Part shown: positions 50,717-60,900 of the stretch, one piece after another | Numbering within the stretch: position 1 is the stretch's first letter | Layout of the letters: each line of letters begins with the position of its first letter | Assembly (NCBI GenBank): GCA_019422105.1 | Contig: JAHZDZ010000001.1 | Coordinates: 207,751 to 271,750 of the forward strand | Origin: Bacillota bacterium | GTDB lineage: Bacteria > Bacillota > Clostridia > Lachnospirales > Anaerotignaceae | Direction: 5' to 3' | DNA length: 64,000 nt | The notes under the pieces: generated by a model | Seen by the model: only the letters and a program-made list of their open reading frames with translations | Database searches by the model: none | Told to the model about the DNA's origin: nothing | Made by a program: the position numbers and the translations under genes

Positions 50717-51445
50717 TCACCTCTGTATTTTTTTCCGCTTCATACCCCTTAAAATATCCTTTGTCTCTTCGTCGACCCTGTAGGACTCCGTTATCTTCTG
50801 TATCGCTTTATTATACGTAAAATCGTCTATATGGGTTTGCTTCAGCCATTGGCCCGTTTTTTGGGGAAATTTAATATAGCATATGGAAATATTCCATGCC
50901 ACGGCCATGTTAATATAGTACGCATCCGATCGTATGCCCTCCATTGCCCCAAGAACTCTGTCGATATATTCCTCCGTCATAAAATGAGCCAGCATGGCCA
51001 CCACTGCAAAGCGCACCTCATAATCCTTTCCCGCGCTCAAATAGGGATAGAGGAAATCCCATACCCCTTCCCTGTTCTTCGCAAAGCTCTTCATATTCAT
51101 GACACAGCTGTCACAGATTGCCCAATTTGTAATATGGGGCAAAAATTTCTTCACAAAAGCAAGCATTTCATCCAGATTCATTTTTCCATAGCCAATGACA
51201 AATCCGGCTATCATGGTTTCTTCCATATAGTCGTTCTCATAAACTCCTAAAAAGCTTCTGAAGTTTCCCTTTGCAATCTCTTTGGCAATTTCCTTCATTT
51301 TAGGACTTCTGATACCCAGTATAGGCATGGAGTTTGGTATCAGCTTATTCTGAAAGGCGCAGTATTTTTCCTCCGCAAGGCTTTTCAGATATTCCTTAAA
51401 GCTTTGATAAGCCTCTTTGTCCCAGCTCTCTCTTCTTACCTCCAT
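50717..51445 (-). CDS. DNA alkylation repair protein (AlkD-like)
   Basis: About 242 residues of HEAT-like helical repeats with GIRSPKMKEIAKEIAK, HITNWAICDSCVMNMKSF, YEVRFAVVAMLAHFM and INMAVAWNISICYIKFP, the pattern of AlkC/AlkD glycosylases that remove N3- and N7-alkylpurines. The WAICD motif with its Asp fits the catalytic region. ATG 51445 has AGAGG 7 nt upstream, just after the stop of the preceding gene; other in-frame ATGs at 51451 and 51472 are possible. Confidence 0.85.
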   Translation of the reverse strand: MEVRRESWDKEAYQSFKEYLKSLAEEKYCAFQNKLIPNSMPILGIRSPKMKEIAKEIAKGNFRSFLGVYENDYMEETMIAGFVIGYGKMNLDEMLAFVKKFLPHITNWAICDSCVMNMKSFAKNREGVWDFLYPYLSAGKDYEVRFAVVAMLAHFMTEEYIDRVLGAMEGIRSDAYYINMAVAWNISICYIKFPQKTGQWLKQTHIDDFTYNKAIQKITESYRVDEETKDILRGMKRKKIQR

Positions 51446-51447
51446 TG

Positions 51448-51807
51448 TCATACCTCTTTGAGCCTTTCCCATTCTTTCTCCTTAAAACCGACCAGCACAA
51501 AATCCTCCCCTATAATAAGAGGCCGTTTTATCAGCATTCCGTTGGAAGCCAGAAGATTGAGCTGCTCTGTCTCTGACATATCCTTGAGCTTATCCTTTAA
51601 ATTCATCTCCTTGTATACCATGCCGCTTGTGTTAAAAAATTTTTTCAGCTCATAGCCGCTTTTTTCAAGCCACTCCTTCAATTCAGCAGCGCTGGGGTTT
51701 TGTTCTACAATATGCCTGTCAATATACGCTATATTATTCTCGTTAAGCCACCTCTTTGCCTTTTGGCAGGTGGAGCACTTGGGATATTCCAAAAATAAAA
51801 CTGACAT
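51448..51807 (-). CDS. ArsC/Spx-family thioredoxin-fold protein
   Basis: 119 residues: LEYPKCSTCQKAKRWL with a CxxC redox motif, FNTSGMVYKEMNL and MLIKRPLII, typical of ArsC-like reductases and Spx/MgsR regulators. It lacks obvious features that separate the two; no arsenic genes are nearby. In an operon between the DUF1653 and AlkD-like genes. Confidence 0.85.
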   Translation of the reverse strand: MSVLFLEYPKCSTCQKAKRWLNENNIAYIDRHIVEQNPSAAELKEWLEKSGYELKKFFNTSGMVYKEMNLKDKLKDMSETEQLNLLASNGMLIKRPLIIGEDFVLVGFKEKEWERLKEV

Positions 51808-51819
51808 GTTCCATACCTC

Positions 51820-52038
51820 CTAATCCTCTGATATCCATTCAAACCGTTTTTGCTCTGTTCCGTTTTTTTCAACAGTCTCATTCCACATTGCGGCAGGTCT
51901 GACCCACAGACCTCCCGCACCATAGAGGGCTTTGTAGACGACCATGTCCTCCAGTGTTTCGGAATGCTTTGCAATGCCGACAACATAATATTCATTTCCT
52001 TTAAAATGGCGGTACCGCCCGAGCCGTATTTCCTCCAT
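51820..52038 (-). CDS. DUF1653 domain protein
   Basis: A 72-residue protein with RLGRYRHFKGNEYYVVGIAKHSETLEDMVVY and LWVRPAAMWNETV, the full DUF1653 domain. Function unknown. First gene of the five-gene operon, start ATG after AGAGGTG; a TATAAT lies about 20 bp upstream (minus strand, near 52060). Confidence 0.88.
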   Translation of the reverse strand: MEEIRLGRYRHFKGNEYYVVGIAKHSETLEDMVVYKALYGAGGLWVRPAAMWNETVEKNGTEQKRFEWISED

Positions 52039-52267
52039 ATTTACACCTCTCTGACATGAATTATTATAAAGGAAGACACATGAAAATGCTATGGTTATGT
52101 CCCTTTTTGTACGTCAATTTTTCTTTCGTAGACTATTTTCCCCCTCATGTCAGCACTGCCCTATCATGTGAGGCCACTTTTTCCGGGGAGTGATTTTTGA
52201 ATATTTCACGGTATTTTTTTCCCTGCCGGCCATCCCCTTTGTCCGAACAAATAACAGTATCCGAAAC

Positions 52268-52302
52268 AAAAAAGGAATGGATTTATCATCCATTCCTTTT
52301 TT
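52268..52302. terminator. Terminator after the thiolase gene
   Basis: GGAATGGAT/ATCCATTCC stem (9 bp, 5-nt loop) flanked by six A and six T, so active in both directions. It is about 10 bases past the thiolase stop. Confidence 0.9.
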
Positions 52303-52312
52303 ATGTAAATAT

Positions 52313-53491
52313 TTACATCTCAACGACAAGGGAGGTGCCCATACCACCGCCGATGCAAAGAGTAGCAAGACCATATTTGGAACTGCGTTTCTTCATTTCA
52401 TAGAGCAGAGTAACCAGAATTCTTGCACCTGACGCGCCTACAGGATGTCCCAAAGCAATGGCGCCGCCGTTTACATTCACCTTAGACATATCAAAGTGAA
52501 GTTCGTTTGCCACAGCGACAGACTGTGCCGCAAAAGCCTCATTTGCCTCAATTAAATCCATGTCGTCCACTGTAAGGTTCGCTGCAGCAAGAGCCTTCCT
52601 GCAAGCGTACACAGGACCGACACCCATAATAGCTGGGTCTACGCCTGCGGATGCATAGCTTACTATTTTAGCCAGAGGCTTGATGCCAAGTTCTTTGGCC
52701 TTGTCAGCAGACATAACAATTAAAATTGCAGCGCCGTCATTGATGCCTGACGCATTTCCCGCTGTCACTGTTCCGCCGTCTTTTTTGAACGCCGGTTTTA
52801 ATTTCTGCAACGCCTCCATTGTAGTACCGTGCCTTGGGTGCTCGTCTGTATCTACAACAATTTCCGCTTTTTTCGTCTTTACCACAACAGGAACAATCTC
52901 ATCCTTAAATTTGCCCGCCTTCTGCGCTGCCTCAGCCTTCTGCTGGCTGGAAAGGGCAAAGTCATCCTGCATTTGTCTTGTAACGCCATATTTCTCAGCT
53001 ACATTTTCCGCTGTAATGCCCATATGGTAATGGTGGAATGCGTCAGTCAGAGCATCGCGTACCATGGAATCAACAATAACACCGTCGTTCATGCGGTAGC
53101 CGCCCCTTGCTTTCTCCAAAACGTAAGGAGCCTGGGTCATGTTTTCTGTGCCGCCGCAGACAATGATATCCGCGTCGCCGCATTTTACTGCCTGTGCCGC
53201 CATCTCAACAGAGCGCAGACCGGAACCGCAAATCATATTGATTGCCATAGCGGGCTTTTCCACAGGAATGCCTGCATTTACAGCCGCCTGCCTGGCAACG
53301 CCTTGGTATAATCCTGCCTGCAATACACAGCCTAAAATTGTCTCGTCTACCTGATCAGGGGTTAAGCCCGCACGGTTAAGGGCCTCCTTGATGGCTACAG
53401 TGGCAAGCTCTGCTGCTGATACATTTGTAAAAGCACCCTGGAAGGTACCTACTGGCGTTCTGACTGCACTGGCGATAACTACTTCTCTCAT
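52313..53491 (-). CDS. thlA: Acetyl-CoA C-acetyltransferase (thiolase)
   Basis: Condenses two acetyl-CoA to acetoacetyl-CoA, first step of the butyrate/butanol route. The 392-residue protein has nucleophile Cys88 in NMICGSGLRSVEMA, His in IALGHPVGASGARIL (about 349) and the second Cys in CIGGGMGTS (379). Start ATG after AAGGAGG. It lies downstream of the bcd-etfBA genes on the same strand but has its own promoter. Confidence 0.96.
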   Translation of the reverse strand: MREVVIASAVRTPVGTFQGAFTNVSAAELATVAIKEALNRAGLTPDQVDETILGCVLQAGLYQGVARQAAVNAGIPVEKPAMAINMICGSGLRSVEMAAQAVKCGDADIIVCGGTENMTQAPYVLEKARGGYRMNDGVIVDSMVRDALTDAFHHYHMGITAENVAEKYGVTRQMQDDFALSSQQKAEAAQKAGKFKDEIVPVVVKTKKAEIVVDTDEHPRHGTTMEALQKLKPAFKKDGGTVTAGNASGINDGAAILIVMSADKAKELGIKPLAKIVSYASAGVDPAIMGVGPVYACRKALAAANLTVDDMDLIEANEAFAAQSVAVANELHFDMSKVNVNGGAIALGHPVGASGARILVTLLYEMKKRSSKYGLATLCIGGGMGTSLVVEM

Positions 53492-53543
53492 TGTAAATTG
53501 CCTCCTTATTAATATGTTAAAAATATAACAACCTCATGAAAGT

Positions 53544-53572
53544 ATCATATCACAATTGACTGTATAATTCAA
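53544..53572 (-). promoter_or_regulatory. Promoter of thlA
   Basis: Minus strand TTGAAT (53567-53572), 17-bp spacer, TATGAT (53544-53549), leader of about 45 nt. Confidence 0.65.
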
Positions 53573-53699
53573 TAGAAACAGCAAAATTTTTCCCTCTGCT
53601 GCTGCATTTTTACCTTAAAATCTTAAAATGTCATGTTAAAAATTTAGCATGCAAATAAATGCCACGCAATCTATTGGGGAAATTGTTACCATAGCAAAA

Positions 53700-53970
53700 A
53701 TCTACAGGTTTTTAAACAGATATTTTATCGTTCAATTTAATAAAATCAACCTCTGTGTACAATAAACATTCCCGGGCACCATCTGAAAAATATCAGTCCT
53801 GTAAATTCGTCTGTTATTTTCAGAACTTTCAGTTTACATCCGCGGAAATTAAAGCCCGGGACAAGGGGGAAATCTTGTGGAAGTTAGGAGGCTAAGCCTC
53901 CAAAAAACCTTTGTAAAAACCGCTCTAAAACCGTTTTCTCTACCGTGCTCTTTCTTAAAGTAAAAACCGT
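53700..53970. repeat. Dispersed repeat family B, copy 2
   Basis: Shares AGGTTTTTAAACAGATATTT and CCCGGGCACCATCTGAAAA + hairpin with the copy at 25905-26145, and ends near TCTTTCTTAAAG, which resembles the inverted end at 26413-26442. It also has CCCGGGC (53771) and GCCCGGG (53852) as an internal inverted repeat and GGAGGCTAAGCCTCC (53886-53900). No ORF. Confidence 0.5.
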
Positions 53971-54000
53971 AAATACATTTTCTGTAATTACGGTTTTTAC
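53960..54000. terminator. Terminator of the bcd-etfBA operon
   Basis: Perfect 13-bp inverted repeat GTAAAAACCGTAA/TTACGGTTTTTAC with a 15-nt loop. On the minus strand it comes about 120 nt after the etfA stop. The loop contains no further structure. Confidence 0.75.
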
Positions 54001-54116
54001 ACACAGGCTCTATATTTTTGTATCCTGCAAGCCGCGGCAGACATATTTATTGAATCTGCCACAGCAAATTGCCTTTTTTATTGTTTCCCGCTCAAATAAA
54101 CTCCCCAAAATATCGC

Positions 54117-55124
54117 TTACTGAGCAGCCTTTTCCGCTTTTACCTTTTTAATCGCTTCTGTCAGCTTTGGTATAATTGCGTGAACATCCCCAACAATACC
54201 TAAATCAGCAACATCAAAGATTGGCGCTGTGTTGTTTTTGTTGATTGCAACAATAACATCAGAGCCCTCCATACCTGCCACATGCTGGATAGCGCCTGAA
54301 ATACCACAGGCAACATAGAGGTTTGGCCTTACAGTCTTACCTGTCTGTCCAACCTGATGGTCTTTTGAAATCCATCCGGCGTCTACATTGGCCCTGGAGG
54401 AAGAAATCTCTCCGCCCAATACGTCAGCCAAATCTCTCAGCATATTGAAGCCCTCAGGACTTCCTATTCCACGTCCGCCGGATACCAAAATCTTTGCTTC
54501 CGTAATATCAGCTGCTTTTTTGCTCTCCTTGATGACCTCTCTGATCTTAACGTTCATATCTGCGTCCGTCAGCTGAACATCAAAAACCTCTACCTCACCC
54601 TGTTTTGACGTGTCCTTTGGAAGCGCTTTCATAACGCCAGGACGAACAGTCGCCATCTGTGGCCTGTAGTTCTCACAGACTATGGTAGCCATAATATTTC
54701 CGCCGAAAGCCGGACGGGTCATATTCAAAAGCTTTGTCTCCGGATCAATGGCAAGACCGGTACAGTCTGCCGTAAGTCCGGTATGTACTCTGGCGGAAAC
54801 CCTTGGCGCCAAATCACGTCCGATGGAGGAAGCACCATAGAGTACAATCTCCGGATCCTTCGCCTTGATTACTTCATACAAAGCCTTTGCATATGGCTCT
54901 GTCACATATTCGGAAAGCATTGCGTTATCGACAACAATTACCTTATTAGCACCATGCTCAATCAGTATGTGCGCCTTTTCTTTGATGTTGTATCCAAGTA
55001 AAATTGCGACAACCTTCTGTCCAAGATCGCCTGCAAGCTCGTTTGCCTTGCCGATAAGCTCAATGCCTACCTTCTGGATTTCTCCGTCCCTCTGTTCTGC
55101 TAATACATATACATCTTTACTCAT
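54117..55124 (-). CDS. etfA: Electron transfer flavoprotein alpha subunit
   Basis: A 335-residue FAD-binding subunit of the Etf heterodimer. It begins SKDVYVLAEQRDGEIQKVG and carries the FAD signature GGRGIGSPEGFNMLRDLA, then RANVDAGWISKDHQVGQTGK and GISGAIQHVAGM. With EtfB and Bcd it should form the bifurcating complex that couples crotonyl-CoA reduction by NADH to ferredoxin reduction. ATG 55124 has AAAGGAA upstream. Downstream of etfB. Confidence 0.96.
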   Translation of the reverse strand: MSKDVYVLAEQRDGEIQKVGIELIGKANELAGDLGQKVVAILLGYNIKEKAHILIEHGANKVIVVDNAMLSEYVTEPYAKALYEVIKAKDPEIVLYGASSIGRDLAPRVSARVHTGLTADCTGLAIDPETKLLNMTRPAFGGNIMATIVCENYRPQMATVRPGVMKALPKDTSKQGEVEVFDVQLTDADMNVKIREVIKESKKAADITEAKILVSGGRGIGSPEGFNMLRDLADVLGGEISSSRANVDAGWISKDHQVGQTGKTVRPNLYVACGISGAIQHVAGMEGSDVIVAINKNNTAPIFDVADLGIVGDVHAIIPKLTEAIKKVKAEKAAQ

Positions 55125-55213
55125 TAGCTTAACATTCCTTTCTGATTTATATATATTCTTCAATTGGCAGTTTTCTATTAAATATCACTTTCGTCCCGTC
55201 GGACTGTCAAAAG

Positions 55214-56005
55214 TTAGATAATGAATTTTTCCTGAAGCTTGTTTACAATTGCCTCTACAGCCTCATCCGCTGTCACATCATCAAGAAGCGTTCCTGCGCC
55301 CTTAGCCTGTTTGGTAAAGGACTGTTTTACTCTGGTAGGAGAACCCTTCAGTCCGATATTTGCCATATCCACTGTATCCTTCAATTCCTCCAATGTCCAA
55401 ACCTTTACTTCTTTCTCCCTGTAAGCATCAAATACGCCGCCTACAGACATGTACCTTGGGGAAGCCAGCTCTGCCAGAGCTGTGATTAAACAAGGAGTAT
55501 TCACCTCAATAATGTGGTATCTGTCTTCAAACTGCCTCTTTACGATAAGCTTGCCGTCCTCTACATCAAGGCTTTCTGCATAGCTTACCTGAGGAATGCC
55601 AAGATGCTCCGCTATCTGTGGCCCAACCTGTGCTGTGTCACCGTCGATTGCCTGGCGTCCTGTAATAATAACATCATAATCCAGTTTCTTTACCGCCGCC
55701 GCAATTGTGGAGGAGGTAGCCCATGTATCAGCGCCGCCGAAAGCCCTGTCAGTCACAAGAATTGCCTCGTCACATCCCATAGCGAGCGCTTCCCTCAGCG
55801 CAACGTCAGCCTGAGGAGGTCCCATGGATACTACGGTAACGGTACCGCCTGTTTTTTCCTTTAACTGAAGAGCAGCCTCAATGCCGGCTTTATCATCAGG
55901 ATTGATAATACTTGGAACACCGTCACGAATCAGTGTATTTGTTTTGGGGTCAAGCTTAACCTCTGTTGTATCAGGTACTTGTTTTACGCAAACAACTATT
56001 TTCAT
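55214..56005 (-). CDS. etfB: Electron transfer flavoprotein beta subunit
   Basis: A 263-residue subunit beginning MKIVVCVKQVPDTTEVKLD, with GREAID-type segment IITGRQAIDGDTAQVGPQIA and the recognition loop region ALAELASPRYMSVGG. In bifurcating Etfs this subunit holds the second FAD. ATG 56005 has AAAGGAG 10 nt upstream. Between bcd (109 nt) and etfA. Confidence 0.96.
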   Translation of the reverse strand: MKIVVCVKQVPDTTEVKLDPKTNTLIRDGVPSIINPDDKAGIEAALQLKEKTGGTVTVVSMGPPQADVALREALAMGCDEAILVTDRAFGGADTWATSSTIAAAVKKLDYDVIITGRQAIDGDTAQVGPQIAEHLGIPQVSYAESLDVEDGKLIVKRQFEDRYHIIEVNTPCLITALAELASPRYMSVGGVFDAYREKEVKVWTLEELKDTVDMANIGLKGSPTRVKQSFTKQAKGAGTLLDDVTADEAVEAIVNKLQEKFII

Positions 56006-56114
56006 TGTTCTATTGCTCCTTTCAATATGTATAAATTCATTTCGCATGTTTTACCCTTAGAGGATAAAATCAGATCAGATATGAAGAAAATTCGTATTTG
56101 TTTTTTTACCACAA

Positions 56115-57257
56115 TTATTTTACTTTCATCCAGCCGGAAATAACCATTTTCTGAACTTCAGAGGTACCCTCGTAGATTTCTGTAATCTTAGCGTCCCTCA
56201 TCATTCTCTCAATTGGATATTCTCTTGTGTAGCCATAACCGCCGTAAAGCTGCAGGCATCTTCTTGTCACATCACTTGCTGTATCAGCTGCAACAAGCTT
56301 AGCCATAGCTGCCAGATGTCCGTAAGGAAGCTTTGCGTCCTTTGCACATACTGCCTGGTAAACCAAAAGCTTTGCGCCCTCTGTGTAAGCCCTCATATCG
56401 GCAAGCTCAAACTGTGTGTTCTGGAACTGTCCGATTTTTTTGCCGAACTGTTTTCTTTCGCCGACATATTTCACTGTCTCGTCAATAGCACCCTCTGCAA
56501 TACCAAGAGCCTGTGCGGCAATACCGATACGGCCTCCGTCCAGAGTCTTCATGGCAATGCCAAAGCCCTTGCCTTCCTGTCCCAGCATGTTCTCCTTTGG
56601 AACAATACAGTTTTCAAAAATCAATTCACAGGTAGAGGAACCCTTAATACCCATTTTCTTTTCCTTTTTGCCGATTTTAAAGCCCGGGAAATCCTTTTCA
56701 ATAATAAAAGCTGTAATACCCTTGTTTCCCTTTGATTTGTCCGTCATTGCAAAAATCACATAAATATCCGCTTTGCCGGCGTTTGTGATAAAGATTTTAG
56801 AGCCGTTAATCACATAGTGATCGCCGTCCAAAACCGCTTTCGTCTGCTGCATAGACGCGTCGGTTCCTGCGCTTGGCTCCGTCAGACCGAATGCTCCCAG
56901 CTTTTCACCTTTTGCAAGAGGAATCAGATATTTTTGTTTCTGCTCTTCTGTACCAAACTCATAAATTGGCGTTGCACAGAGAGAGGTATGCGCTGATACA
57001 ATAACGCCTGTTGTCGCACAAACCTTGGATAACTCCTCCACACACATTGCATATGTCAAATAATCGGCACCCTGTCCGCCGTACTCCTTGGGGAAAGGAA
57101 TACCAAGCATTCCGTATTTCGCTAATTTCTTTACTGTCTCCTCCGGGAACCTTTCTTCCTCGTCTACTTCCTCCGCCAGCGGCTTTACTTCTGCCTCAGC
57201 GAATTTTCTGTACAGCTCCTGCGCAAGTAAATGCTCTTTTGATAATGTGAAATCCAT
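56115..57257 (-). CDS. bcd: Acyl-CoA dehydrogenase, butyryl-CoA dehydrogenase type
   Basis: A 380-residue FAD enzyme that reduces crotonyl-CoA to butyryl-CoA with Etf. Signatures: GAFGLTEPSAGTDASMQQT, YVINGSKIFITNAG, QLYGGYGYTREYPIERMMRD and catalytic Glu363 in IYEGTSEVQ. Length and the adjacent etfB-etfA support the short-chain clostridial Bcd. Start ATG after AAGGAGG. The usual crt and hbd genes are not in this window. Confidence 0.95.
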   Translation of the reverse strand: MDFTLSKEHLLAQELYRKFAEAEVKPLAEEVDEEERFPEETVKKLAKYGMLGIPFPKEYGGQGADYLTYAMCVEELSKVCATTGVIVSAHTSLCATPIYEFGTEEQKQKYLIPLAKGEKLGAFGLTEPSAGTDASMQQTKAVLDGDHYVINGSKIFITNAGKADIYVIFAMTDKSKGNKGITAFIIEKDFPGFKIGKKEKKMGIKGSSTCELIFENCIVPKENMLGQEGKGFGIAMKTLDGGRIGIAAQALGIAEGAIDETVKYVGERKQFGKKIGQFQNTQFELADMRAYTEGAKLLVYQAVCAKDAKLPYGHLAAMAKLVAADTASDVTRRCLQLYGGYGYTREYPIERMMRDAKITEIYEGTSEVQKMVISGWMKVK

Positions 57258-57841
57258 TGATATTTCCTCCTTAATAAATGAAAATTAAGTTATTTAAGAC
57301 ATGTTCATGTTTTGCCAAAATATCTCCTGCATACATAAATACAGCCGGGAACAGGGTTCTTTGTGCATAAGGTATGTCCTTATCTTCATTGTATGTGAGA
57401 AGGACATTATTCATGCGGGCAAAACTTTTTTTTAACAATGTTGCTGTCAAAAATCGTGAAATTGTTTCTAAAAAAATACATATTTTCTGTTAAACTTGAT
57501 ACCTTTTCTGTTATTATAATACTTTTATTCAAAAAAACAAAGCATTTTTTTAACATTTGTCCTGAAAAAATTATCAAAAATTCACCATCATTTTCGTGAA
57601 TAAAAAGAAAAAATAGTACCTAAGATTGACACATTTCACAATTTCTAATGGTAAAGTACCAATAAACGTATCAAACCGCCTCTTTATTTTGTTTTATTTT
57701 TAACATTTTTCCTCTTTTTGTTGGTATAGTATTTTACAGGCTGAAATTTTGTGTCCCTCTCTGAAAGACAAACATTGATTTCCATATTTTTAACAAACTG
57801 TCCATAAAAAGCGGCAGCCCCCTTTCCTAGCAGACAATAAC
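57258..57841. other. Long AT-rich upstream region of bcd
   Basis: No gene found in about 580 nt. A minus-strand TATAAT (57513-57518) with TTGTTT 16 bp upstream is a candidate bcd promoter, giving a leader of about 250 nt. ATGTCCTT/AAGGACAT (about 57373-57406) forms a hairpin in that leader. Several TTAACA/TTAACAA half-sites (57430s, 57550s, 57700s) recall Rex boxes, but none is a full consensus. Confidence 0.4.
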
Positions 57842-57893
57842 AAAAAAAGGCATTTGCGCCCAGATACAGTTTTGATACTGCGGTGCAAATGCC
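57842..57893 (-). terminator. Terminator of sbcDC
   Basis: Minus strand GGCATTTGC/GCAAATGCC outer stem with an inner CAGTATC...GATACTG-like helix, followed by TTTTTTTG. About 20 nt after the sbcC stop. Confidence 0.85.
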
Positions 57894-57914
57894 CTATATA
57901 AGAGAACAAACAAT

Positions 57915-60900
57915 TTACGCTTCTATTTTCACGCTGCTGCCGTCTATTCCCTTTTTTACAATTATTTTTTTGTCAATTCTCTCCTTCAGCTCACTGACAT
58001 GGGAAATGATGCCAACAAGCCGTCTGCCCTGCGAAAGCTGGTACAGCGCATTTACGGCCTGCTCCAAAGACTCGCTGTCCAAAGACCCAAAGCCTTCGTC
58101 AATAAACATGGTGTCAATTTCCACTCCTCCGGAATGCCTTTGAATGACGTCAGAAAGTCCCAGAGCCAGAGAAAGGCTGGCCTTGAAAGATTCTCCGCCG
58201 GAAAGTGATTTTACTGTCCTCACCTTCCCTGTATAATTATCCAAAACATCTATTTCAAGTCCTGACTGGCTTCTCAAATCAGAGGCGTCCTCCTTTCTCA
58301 ATAGAACGAACCGCCCGCCTGTCATCATGTCAAGCCGTTTGTTGGCCTCCTGAATAATCTGTCGGAAATAGGAAGCCTGAACATACTGCTCAAAGGCAAG
58401 CTTCTGTTTGCCCGTCAGTGTGCCGTTGGCCGTGTTGGACAGATCCTGAACCATAATATATTCCTTTTCTGTTCTCTCCATCTGCCTGATGTATTCTCCC
58501 AGCTTTACCTCAATTCGCTTGTTTGTCTCCAGTCGGCTGTGCAGAGAAACAATCTGGTTGTTCAGGAGCTCTCGATCCTTTTCAAGAAGCTCACGCCGTG
58601 CCCTCAGGCAATCCAAGTCCATAACCTGCTTGTCCTTAAGCTCCCTTTGAAAATCTGTGCATCTTTTTTGAGACAAGTTGAATTCGGAATGAAATTTCTG
58701 TAGTTCATCCCTCATTTTTTTCAGCTCATCTGCGGTTTTCACTCCCTCACGATACTCCTGTGCCTCCTGAAAACCGTAATTTTTGAGAGCGTCCGAAAAA
58801 CTTTTTTCCTGCTTCTCATAATTCTTTTTCACATCCAAAAGTCTCTCCTGCTCCTTTTGAAGTACAGCAATCTGCTGGGAAAGTTTTGTTTTTTTATCGT
58901 GATACTCCCTCTGTGCCTTATCAAAGGCTGCCCGAAGCCTGCTGAGCAGATTTTTATTATCCTCCAATACTCTCAGAGCCGCTTCCTTCGACGGATAAGT
59001 CAGTGCCTTGCGAATCTCTTCAAGTCTGCCTTGGTCGCTGCCAAGAGATTTCTCGATTTCGCCTATTTGCCCCTCCTTTTCCTTCCGCTCTTTTTCTAAG
59101 GTGTTACGGCTTTTTTCCAAAGCCTCCAAACCTTTTTCCAACACCTGCCTGAGCGCCTCCTGCTTTTTCAGAGCCTCCAGCTCTTTTTTCCCATTTTCTG
59201 CCTCCGTATTTTTCTCATCCAGCTTTGCTTCCAATAATCTCGCCAATTCAGGAATATTTCGGATGGCATCTAAATTACCCAAAAGCTTCTCTGCGTTCTC
59301 CCTCAGATTTTTCAAAATAGTCTCGCACCGTGTCTTTATTGTATTTAATGTCTTGGAAAGTTCCTGCAGCTCTTTATGGGATTCGTCCCTTTCTTTTTTC
59401 AGACGATTTATTTCCGCCTCTGTGGAAACCTCCCCCGTCAGCTGTGCTTTTTGGGGATGATTGGCAGAGCCGCAGACCGGGCAGGGCATGCCTTCCTCCA
59501 GTGTAGCGGCCATAATACCGGCCTGTGCCCGCAAAAAAGCAATTTCTTTTTGTTCAAAGGCTTCATTGAGCTTCTGATAAACCTTTTCACTCTTCCCATA
59601 TTCCTTTTGAAGGCCGCCCTCTTCTTTTTTCATTTTCCAAACGTTCATTATATTTTTTTGTAACTCCAGAAGAGAATTTCTGTTTTCCTCCAATAAAGCA
59701 AGCTTCCCTTCCGCCTTTACCCTCTCTGCCTCTGCGCCATCCAGCCCCGTGTACGCTTCCTTTTTCTGTTTTTCCTCTTTCTCAAGCGCTGTCTGTCTGT
59801 CAGCCGTTTCCCTCAGGCTCTTTGCTGCCCTTTGAAGCTCTTTCTCCTTTACCTGCATTGCCCTCTCAAGGCTTTGAAGCGTATCATAGGAAGCCATGCT
59901 CTGTTCCAGCCTCTGTATAAAAGCCGCCGTCTCCTCCCTCTCCTTCTCTCTGGCTGTTTCCTCCCCGAAAAGCTGTTCCGCCCCCAGGAAATCCTCTTTG
60001 TATGCGGCAATGCCGTTTTCTCTGATGCGAATATCTTCCTCCAGCTTTTCCTTCTCCGCCTTTGCCTGCAAATAGCTGTTTTCCAAAGGCACGATACTGC
60101 TTAAAATAATCTCTCCTGTTTCAATTTGTTTTGAAAGAGCACCATAGAAGTCCTTTTTTTCTTCAAATGACTGCAAACGCTTTTTTTCATTTTCCCATTC
60201 CAGAAATTTCTGATTTCTCTCCTCCGCCAATGCTATGTCTGAAATAAGTCCGCTCCACATTACCCCAAAGTCCTCTTCCTTTTTCTTTAAGGGCTTAAGA
60301 ATGTTCTCCTCCTGTCGGTTACGCTTTTGGATGGCGGCAAAAATCTGCGGACTGAGGTGAATGTTTTTTTCTGAAATCAGCCTGCCGAGCTCTTCATCCT
60401 CAGCACACAAAAAATCGCTTTCCAGCTGTAATATATTCCTTTGTATTTCCGTCCGCTTTTCCCTGAGTGTCTTTTCCTTCTCCTTTAATCTCTCCTGAAG
60501 CTCCAAATACAAATCGGTGTTGAATACCTTCCGGAAAATATCAGCCCTTTCCTTACTCTCCGCCAGCAAAAGCTTCAAAAATTCGCCCTGGGCTATCATG
60601 GCAATCTGTTTAAACTGCCTGTAATCAATCCCCAAAAGCTTTGTCACCTCTGCCGTTACCCTGCCCATACCGCTGATAACCTGTCCGTCCGGCAGGAAAA
60701 GGTCTGCGTCAGCCCCTTTTTGGGTCATCTTGCTGCTTCCCTTTCTTCTTCTCATATACTTGGGGTTTCTCCGCACCAGATACCTTCCCTCTTTATGAGA
60801 AAAGGAAAGCTCCACATAGGTCTCCGCCTCCTCCCCTGCAAAATCACTTCTCAAAGTATCCGCCGTTCTGATGTTGCCGCTGCTCTCCCCAAAAAGAGCA

